Assembly: GCA_002504525.1 (NCBI GenBank)
Contig: DATD01000019.1
Location: 24,489 to 35,915, forward strand
Length of the DNA stretch: 11,427 nucleotides
Source of the DNA: Methanomassiliicoccus sp. UBA345
Lineage (GTDB): Archaea > Thermoplasmatota > Thermoplasmata > Methanomassiliicoccales > Methanomassiliicoccaceae
Direction of reading: 5' to 3'
Both the position numbers and the translations under genes were made by a program. Shown here piece after piece: positions 6,821 through 11,427 of this stretch (positions are counted from its first letter, which is position 1; every line of letters begins with the position of its first letter). A model generated the notes under the pieces. That model saw only the letters and a program-made list of their open reading frames with translations. It made no database searches and was not told the DNA's origin.

Positions 6821-6930
6821 TGGTGCGAGGGGCCGGATTTGAACCGACGAACCTCTTCAGGAACAGATCTTGAGTCTGTCGCCTTTGGTCGATGAGAACA
6901 TCATCATTGACCTGGCTTGGCTACCCTCGC
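6821..6930 (-). tRNA. tRNA-Leu (anticodon CAA) with a 22-nt D-loop intron
   Basis: Class II tRNA decoding UUG. Acceptor GCGAGGG (6930-6924) pairs fully with CCCTCGC (6831-6825), followed by discriminator A and an encoded CCA (6823-6821). The anticodon stem ACAGA/TCTGT encloses loop CTCAAGA, with anticodon CAA at 6872-6870. The T arm is GTCGG-TTCAAAT-CCGGC. The variable arm is 14 nt with a short CCT/AGG stem, as expected for leucine. The D arm is too long: GCC and GGC are separated by 35 nt. Removing 6885-6906 gives D-loop AAGCCAGGTCAAA, which is normal for archaeal tRNA-Leu. The mature product is 88 nt with CCA. There is no intron at the canonical 37/38 site. Confidence 0.92.
6885..6906 (-). 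other. Predicted bulge-helix-bulge intron inside the tRNA-Leu D-loop
   Basis: On the RNA strand GGTC (6912-6909) pairs with GACC (6890-6887) as a 4-bp central helix. On its inner side is a 3-nt bulge AAT (6908-6906), then GATG/CATC pairs (6905-6902 with 6894-6891) closing a 7-nt loop. On its outer side is a 3-nt bulge AAA (6886-6884), then GGC (6883-6881) can pair with GCC (6916-6914), leaving one A (6913) unpaired. Cutting after the second base of each bulge, as the archaeal splicing endonuclease does, removes exactly 22 nt and restores a canonical D-loop. The exact ends are ambiguous by two bases because AA occurs at both junctions. Confidence 0.8.
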
Positions 6931-6957
6931 CTGATGGGGTTCGTAAAGCCGCATCCC

Positions 6958-6965
6958 TAATTAAA
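6958..6965 (-). promoter_or_regulatory. Probable TATA box of tRNA-Leu
   Basis: The minus strand reads TTTAATTA, 28-35 bp upstream of the mature 5' end at 6930, consistent with a start a few bases before the tRNA. Downstream of the tRNA the minus strand has TTTT (6804-6801), a plausible terminator. Confidence 0.6.
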
Positions 6966-7120
6966 TGTTAGCACATCATGATTTTTGCCACAGGGCGTGC
7001 GGCTAGATCACGGACATCGGCGATTCGTTGTTGTCGACGCTGCTCACAACCGTGCATCCGTGAGGCGTTCATCAGCATACCGATGATTAAGGTAAAGAAT
7101 GAGAAGCCCTTCGGGGGGCC

Positions 7121-8005
7121 ATGGAGAGGGATACCAAGATCCTGCTATTGGCCGTTGGCATCTCGCTGATGGTACCGACCGCCCTGACCGCGCTACTGTT
7201 GGCCAGCTCCGTTGACATCATTGATGTGGTCGTCCACGCGATCCTGCTCTTTTCCATGGTTCCGATCATCGGCCTGTCCGCTTACATGTGGGCGACCGGG
7301 AAGGGGGCCTCGCTCATCGCGGGATACAACACCTCCCCGAGAGCGGTGCAGGAACAATATGATTCAGAAAAGATGGCCCGATTCGTCGGGAAGCTGGTCT
7401 TCTTCAGCATGATCCCCATGCTGCTGGCCCTGGAATCGATCTTCATCCTGAACTACAGTTGGCCGTTCTGGGTCCTTCTCGCGGCCAGTATGGCTATCAT
7501 CGTTGTCGGCATAGTGTACATGAACACCGGCGGGAGGTTCCTGAAGGAAGGCGCCATGGATCCAAAGCTGCTCATCACCGAAGAGGACAAGAAGAGCAAC
7601 CGCCAAATGACCTACGGCTTGCTGGCCATCACTGGCATAGTGACCGTCGTGATCGTCATCATACTCCTGCTCGTCGCCCCCGCAGGCAGCGTGACCGCAT
7701 CGCTCGAAGAGGAGGGTCTGAAAGTGGAGGCGCCCATGGTCAACGACCTCATACTGTACGAGGACATCGCATCCATCGAGCTGCGGGACGACCTAGACAC
7801 CGGGCGCCGCGTCGGAGGCTTCGGCGGCGAGAACGTTCGCAGCGGTAACTTCCAGAACGAGGAGTTCGGGAGATACGTACTGGCATCGTACAATGCCGTT
7901 CCGCTTCACATCGTTGTCCATCACTCCAGTGGGGTCCTGGCGTTCAACCTCGAGACAGAGGAAAGCACGCGGCAGATGTTCGATCAGCTGCAGGCGAAGC
8001 TGTGA
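7121..8005 (+). CDS. Membrane protein, DUF3784-like with C-terminal PH-like domain
   Basis: A 294-aa integral membrane protein with about five hydrophobic segments (5-27, 33-57, 90-111, 115-134, 164-186). Between the second and third lies a cytosolic-looking stretch with TGKGASLIAGYNTS (59-72) and YDSEKMARFVGKL (80-92), which resembles the short DUF3784 membrane family of Gram-positive bacteria and archaea. After the fifth segment a soluble domain (190-294) shows a strand-rich pattern ending in a helix, with LILYEDIASIEL (210-221) and ending ETEESTRQMFDQL, as in bacterial PH-like domains of membrane proteins. The function of either family is not known to me. The ATG at 7121 is immediately preceded by a G-run that may act as ribosome binding site. 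The gene stands alone. Confidence 0.8.
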   Translation: MERDTKILLLAVGISLMVPTALTALLLASSVDIIDVVVHAILLFSMVPIIGLSAYMWATGKGASLIAGYNTSPRAVQEQYDSEKMARFVGKLVFFSMIPMLLALESIFILNYSWPFWVLLAASMAIIVVGIVYMNTGGRFLKEGAMDPKLLITEEDKKSNRQMTYGLLAITGIVTVVIVIILLLVAPAGSVTASLEEEGLKVEAPMVNDLILYEDIASIELRDDLDTGRRVGGFGGENVRSGNFQNEEFGRYVLASYNAVPLHIVVHHSSGVLAFNLETEESTRQMFDQLQAKL

Positions 8006-8305
8006 GCATCAAAAGCGCTCTGCGATCCCTTGAAAAAAAAGCGCACCCAAGTGAATGGAAGGTGGCAGAAGTACGATAATTAAGGGAAAATATTTAATAT
8101 ATTCATTTCTATACTGTATCGCCTGTTAACCGCAGGCAAGGGAGCGGTGCTGCGATTACCTCGCATTTCCTCCAGATTCGAACCACCCACAGATTCTAAT
8201 GAGGTCGGCGCCCTCCCTCCTCTTCCATTCTACATCATGCCATCCGCATTGAGGCCGGCGGCGATGCAACCGATCTCCGCGGCATGGTATTGTCGGAATC
8301 GAAGC
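8006..8305. other. Intergenic region with orphan promoter-like element
   Basis: Three hundred bases between convergent genes, with no supported CDS. It contains A8 at 8033-8040 (T8 on the minus strand, which could end transcription from the methionine aminopeptidase operon), an AT-rich block with a strong TATA-like TATTTAATATATT (8091-8103), a hairpin GCCTG/CAGGC with a 7-nt loop (8121-8137), and a stretch near 8165-8225 that superficially resembles an antisense tRNA but does not fold. A plus-strand transcript starting near 8125 is possible but has no clear product. Confidence 0.4.
8033..8040 (-). terminator. T8 run, possible terminator of the minus-strand operon
   Basis: Eight consecutive T on the minus strand. 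Archaeal transcription can end at such T-runs without a hairpin. It lies about 265 bp after the methionine aminopeptidase stop codon, so it would leave a long 3' untranslated region; an earlier end cannot be excluded. Confidence 0.4.
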
Positions 8306-9193
8306 TCAGGTGGTGATCTCCGCTCTCGAATCGTGGATGACCACGGTATGCTCCTTCTGCGACACTCTGCCGCCGCGCACCTCCGACAGCACCGGATATG
8401 CGAACACCAGGCCGTGGCGGACCAGCATGCGCAAATGGGTCGAGGCCTTCGGATCCAACGCAGTGGCCCACCTCTCGCAGAACGGCAGGGTGCCGAAGTT
8501 CTCCATGAGCAGCGCAAAATGCTCTGCCGCCGCCTGGTCACGGAGCTCCCGCTCCCGCATGATGCGATAGATGTTTCCCGGCTTGGAGTTCCTCACCTGC
8601 CCTGCCCCATTGGTGGCGAAAGGTTCGATGGCCAGCACTATGTCGTTCGGAACCTTTATCGACTCGCCGTCGTCGAAGTTCGGCACGCTCAGACCAGCAT
8701 GGAGATTGTACTGCTTCATCGAATGGCCTGTGAGGTTGGTCACTGGCACATGGCCGTTGCTGCGTATCGCGCGATCGACGGCGCCGCCCACTGTATTGAG
8801 AGGGATCCCTTCCCCGATGATCTCGGTCGCTACCGCCAGGCCCTTGGCCGACGACTCGATGAGGCTGGTCCAGTTCTTCGTTCCTACCTCGACCGTCACC
8901 GCGGTGTCGCCGATGTAACCGCCGACATGAGCGCCCACGTCGATCTTGACCAGGTCACCGTTGGCGAACTTAAGCTTCTCGCCAGTTCGGGGGGTGAAAT
9001 GCGCAGCCACCTCATTGATGCTGATGTTGCAGGGGAATGCCGGCTTGGCCCCCATCGAGCGGATGCGTCCTTCCACCTCTTCCGCGACGTCAAGCAACGA
9101 GGCCCCCTCGGCCACCATGCCCGCTCCGAGATCCCTTGCCTCTCGGGCGATGGCGCCGGCCCGGCGGAGCGAGGTTAACGCTTCCTCATTCAT
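8306..9193 (-). CDS. map: Methionine aminopeptidase, type II
   Basis: Removes the initiator methionine from new proteins; cytosolic, two-metal enzyme. The 295-aa product has archaeal type II features: FPCNISINEVAAHFTP (53-68), metal ligands D85 and D96 in KIDVGAHVGGYIGDT, H157 in TGHSMKQY, E190 in AIEPFATNG, and E281 in QKEHTVVIHD. Residues between 210 and 280 hold the helical insert that defines type II. Start chosen at ATG 9193, giving the length and N-terminus typical of archaeal homologues, with GAGGCGG about seven bases upstream; an in-frame ATG at 9214 would add seven residues. It overlaps the end of the Sua5/YrdC gene by 8 bp, so translation is likely coupled. Last gene of a three-gene operon. 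Confidence 0.95.
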   Translation of the reverse strand: MNEEALTSLRRAGAIAREARDLGAGMVAEGASLLDVAEEVEGRIRSMGAKPAFPCNISINEVAAHFTPRTGEKLKFANGDLVKIDVGAHVGGYIGDTAVTVEVGTKNWTSLIESSAKGLAVATEIIGEGIPLNTVGGAVDRAIRSNGHVPVTNLTGHSMKQYNLHAGLSVPNFDDGESIKVPNDIVLAIEPFATNGAGQVRNSKPGNIYRIMRERELRDQAAAEHFALLMENFGTLPFCERWATALDPKASTHLRMLVRHGLVFAYPVLSEVRGGRVSQKEHTVVIHDSRAEITT

Positions 9194-9824
9194 CGAGAGC
9201 CGCCTCGATGTCATCTTCCGTGATGGTGCCGTGCCTGATCACGGTCATCTCGCCGTCGATCAGCTGAACGATGGTGGACGGTTTGCCCAGCTTCGACGGT
9301 CCGGCATCGATGTAAACGCTGACGGAGGCGCCGAGGTCGCCTATGGCATCCTGGCAGGTGATGGGGCTCTTGTGCGAATGAACGTTCGCCGACGTGGTGA
9401 CGAGCGGTCCGAACTCGTCGATCAGGCTTAGCGCCAGCGGGTGGTCCGGAATTCGGATCCCGATCTCATTGGTCGACGAGGTCAGTATGTCTGGCACCGA
9501 GGGTCTCTTCGCAACGATAAGAGTGAGCGGACCTGGCATGAACTTCTTGACCAGCAGGCGGGCCCGGTCGTCCAGCACGCCCAGCTCCTCCATCATCGGG
9601 AGGCTGTTGACCACCACCGACATGGCCATATCGAAGGGGCGGCGCTTGGCCATGTAGGCCCGCTTCACCGCGGTCTCGTCGAAGGGATCGCATCCGAGAC
9701 CGTACACCGTCTCGGTCGGATAGACTATGAGCCTCCCTGCTGTCAGCTCTGCCACTATACGCTTCCTGTCCGAATCCGGGATCGTTGGGACCCCGTCCTT
9801 CTCCGTCGCTCTTATGATCTCCAT
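9186..9824 (-). CDS. Threonylcarbamoyl-AMP synthase (Sua5/YciO/YrdC family)
   Basis: Makes L-threonylcarbamoyl-AMP from threonine, bicarbonate and ATP, the first step of the t6A37 modification of tRNAs reading ANN codons. The 212-aa product is a single YrdC domain: VYPTETVYGLGCDP (34-47), KRRPFDMAMSVVV (60-72), PGPLTLIV (97-104), IGIRIPDHP (121-129), TTSAN (143-147), PSTIV (182-186) and RHGTI (197-201). It lacks the extra C-terminal Sua5 domain found in many archaeal and yeast homologues, so it is the short form. ATG 9824 shares one base with the TGA of the upstream MBL gene (TGATG), and GGGGG lies about ten bases before it. A TTG codon directly upstream is an unlikely alternative start. Confidence 0.93.
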   Translation of the reverse strand: MEIIRATEKDGVPTIPDSDRKRIVAELTAGRLIVYPTETVYGLGCDPFDETAVKRAYMAKRRPFDMAMSVVVNSLPMMEELGVLDDRARLLVKKFMPGPLTLIVAKRPSVPDILTSSTNEIGIRIPDHPLALSLIDEFGPLVTTSANVHSHKSPITCQDAIGDLGASVSVYIDAGPSKLGKPSTIVQLIDGEMTVIRHGTITEDDIEAALDE

Positions 9825-10462
9825 CAATATTCCCCCAGATAGCTCAGCGCTCCTCTCAGACGGCCGCTCGCGTCACCTATCGCGCACGGGCCGTGACCTG
9901 GGTATAGGTCCACCAGGTGAAGGGCGTTTAGCCTTCTGATTGACACCGCCAATGCATTGACGTCGCCGGTCGGCAGGTCCCATCTCCCCACGCCGTCGGC
10001 GAAGACAGTGTCTCCTGAAATCAGTATGCCCGAACTCTCCTCGTGAAGGCATATCCCCCCGGCGGAATGACCGGGAGTGTGCAGTATCTTGAGAATGTGG
10101 TCTCCGGTATCGATAGCATCGCCGTCGCCGATATCGGTGACCTGCATCGGTTCAACGGTTCGGCCGAAGATGTCGGCCGAGGTGTCGACCGAGTTACCTT
10201 CTCGGACCGGAACGGCATCGAGCGGGTGCATCATAACCTCGGCGTTCAGCGCCGCGGCGATACGCTGCGCTCCACCGATGTGATCGAAATGTCTATGTGT
10301 CAGAACAATGCGCGCTTTCGAAGAGCCGATAACATCTCGTACACGGCCGAGCAAGCGATCATGGTTCATGCCGGTGCCCGCGTCCACCAGGACAGGATGT
10401 TCCCCGGACACGAGATAACAATTAGAATCGTATCCCGCTCCTTGGAACATATGAACGGTCAT
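9824..10462 (-). CDS. MBL-fold metallohydrolase (glyoxalase II-like)
   Basis: A 212-aa metallo-beta-lactamase-fold enzyme with a dinuclear metal site: THRHFDH (55-61) gives H56, H58, D60 and H61; then H132 in HTPGHSAGG, D151 in SGDTVF and H190 in YPGHGP. The length and order match the short hydroxyacylglutathione hydrolase-like group. Archaea of this type generally lack glutathione, so the substrate is unknown; thioester or other hydrolysis is only a guess. Start ATG 10462 has no Shine-Dalgarno, but a TATA box is placed for a leaderless mRNA; an in-frame ATG four codons later (10450) is a second option. First gene of the operon with Sua5/YrdC and methionine aminopeptidase, coupled to the next through TGATG. 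Confidence 0.9.
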   Translation of the reverse strand: MTVHMFQGAGYDSNCYLVSGEHPVLVDAGTGMNHDRLLGRVRDVIGSSKARIVLTHRHFDHIGGAQRIAAALNAEVMMHPLDAVPVREGNSVDTSADIFGRTVEPMQVTDIGDGDAIDTGDHILKILHTPGHSAGGICLHEESSGILISGDTVFADGVGRWDLPTGDVNALAVSIRRLNALHLVDLYPGHGPCAIGDASGRLRGALSYLGEY

Positions 10463-10486
10463 CGGTGCTTCGGTAGCTGATGCGCC

Positions 10487-10494
10487 TATATATT
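10487..10494 (-). promoter_or_regulatory. TATA box of the MBL-Sua5-MAP operon
   Basis: The minus strand reads AATATATA at -32 to -25 from ATG 10462. Only 24 bp separate it from the start codon, so transcription should begin at or next to the ATG. Confidence 0.65.
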
Positions 10495-10516
10495 CTTTCC
10501 TGAAAACAGAGGATTG

Positions 10517-10526
10517 AATAAAAATA
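10517..10526 (-). terminator. T-rich end of the 23S rRNA transcript (probable)
   Basis: The minus strand reads TTATTTTTAT about 235 bp after the 23S 3' end and about 25 bp before the TATA box of the next operon. It is the best T-rich stretch between the two units and a plausible transcription stop. Confidence 0.4.
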
Positions 10527-10558
10527 ACTGGCAGTCACCAGCGGATATCGCATTTTTC

Positions 10559-10589
10559 ACCGCTGAAATGTCATTACGTCAGCAGCGGT
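10559..10589. repeat. Inverted repeat in the 23S 3' flank
   Basis: ACCGCTG (10559-10565) and CAGCGGT (10583-10589) form a 7-bp stem with a 17-nt loop in the AT-rich region after the 23S gene. On the minus strand it is followed by GAAAAA and then, 30 bases on, the T-rich stop. It could be a trailer structure of the pre-rRNA. The rest of 10463-10755 shows no 5S rRNA and no convincing CDS. Confidence 0.4.
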
Positions 10590-10755
10590 TCCGACGACAT
10601 GGCGCTGATCATATGCGATTGAGATATCTAGAAAAAGTCTCGATGCTTAGAGCTGACAGAATGAAAGATCGTCATATGCCTTCCACCTGCAGCATTCAAG
10701 CTGACCTTATAAAGAAATGATAGAACGGAAGATTTGATCATACGCAATTCGATTG

Positions 10756-11427
<672 letters not shown>

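Noticed and set aside
6885..6906. Box C/D-like ATGATGA at the start of the tRNA intron
   Set aside because: No D box or guide region fits in 22 nt, so an intronic C/D sRNA is not supported.
8160..8270. Possible minus-strand tRNA or tRNA remnant (contains GGTTCGAATC and a GGCGCC-type D end)
   Set aside because: The T stem has at most three pairs, the anticodon stem does not close in any register tried, and there is no matching acceptor. At best a degenerate remnant.
8147..9178. Plus-strand frame of about 343 codons starting with GTG
   Set aside because: Mostly antisense to methionine aminopeptidase. Its start region resembles translations of antisense tRNA, which are not proteins.
10514..10720. 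Plus-strand frame of 68 codons with TTG start after AGAGG
   Set aside because: Rare start, spacing of two bases, A/T-rich codon use unlike other genes, and it lies over the probable 23S trailer.

Overview
The window is archaeal chromosome. Upstream elements are TATA boxes about 25-30 bp from starts, some genes look leaderless, there is an archaeal mevalonate kinase and a type II methionine aminopeptidase, a tRNA carries what looks like a bulge-helix-bulge intron, and the 23S rRNA has archaeal features. The high GC, the MetV-like Fe-S proteins and a 23S gene with no 5S in its 3' flank point to Thermoplasmatota, perhaps Methanomassiliicoccales. That placement is an inference; no marker was searched.

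Layout, left to right. Bases 1-253 hold no convincing gene, only an unresolved reading frame open at the left edge. Mevalonate kinase (minus, 254-1189) diverges from a 128-aa unknown protein (plus, 1335-1721). This converges on an MFS exporter (minus, 1781-2977), which follows a 188-aa acidic/helical unknown (minus, 2999-3565) in a probable two-gene operon. A class I/II aminotransferase (minus, 3685-4806) diverges from a putative HExxH metalloprotein (plus, 4957-5652). Next come two tandem, overlapping MetV-like cysteine-rich proteins (plus, 5747-6226 and 6223-6720). A minus-strand tRNA-Leu(CAA) at 6821-6930 is interrupted in its D-loop by a 22-nt insert. A five-helix membrane protein with a DUF3784-like N-terminus and a PH-like tail (plus, 7121-8005) follows, then a 300-bp gap with an orphan TATA element.

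The right part is minus strand. A compact operon of MBL-fold hydrolase, Sua5/YrdC threonylcarbamoyl-AMP synthase and methionine aminopeptidase (10462 down to 8306) has a TATA box placed for a leaderless start. The second and third genes act in tRNA modification and N-terminal protein maturation. Upstream of it is the 3' third of a 23S rRNA gene (about 10756 to the right edge), with a T-rich likely termination region between the two.

Most of the window is housekeeping. The strongest unusual item is the D-loop intron of tRNA-Leu(CAA), whose predicted splice sites regenerate a canonical tRNA. The tandem MetV-like pair without a visible reductase partner is the second.
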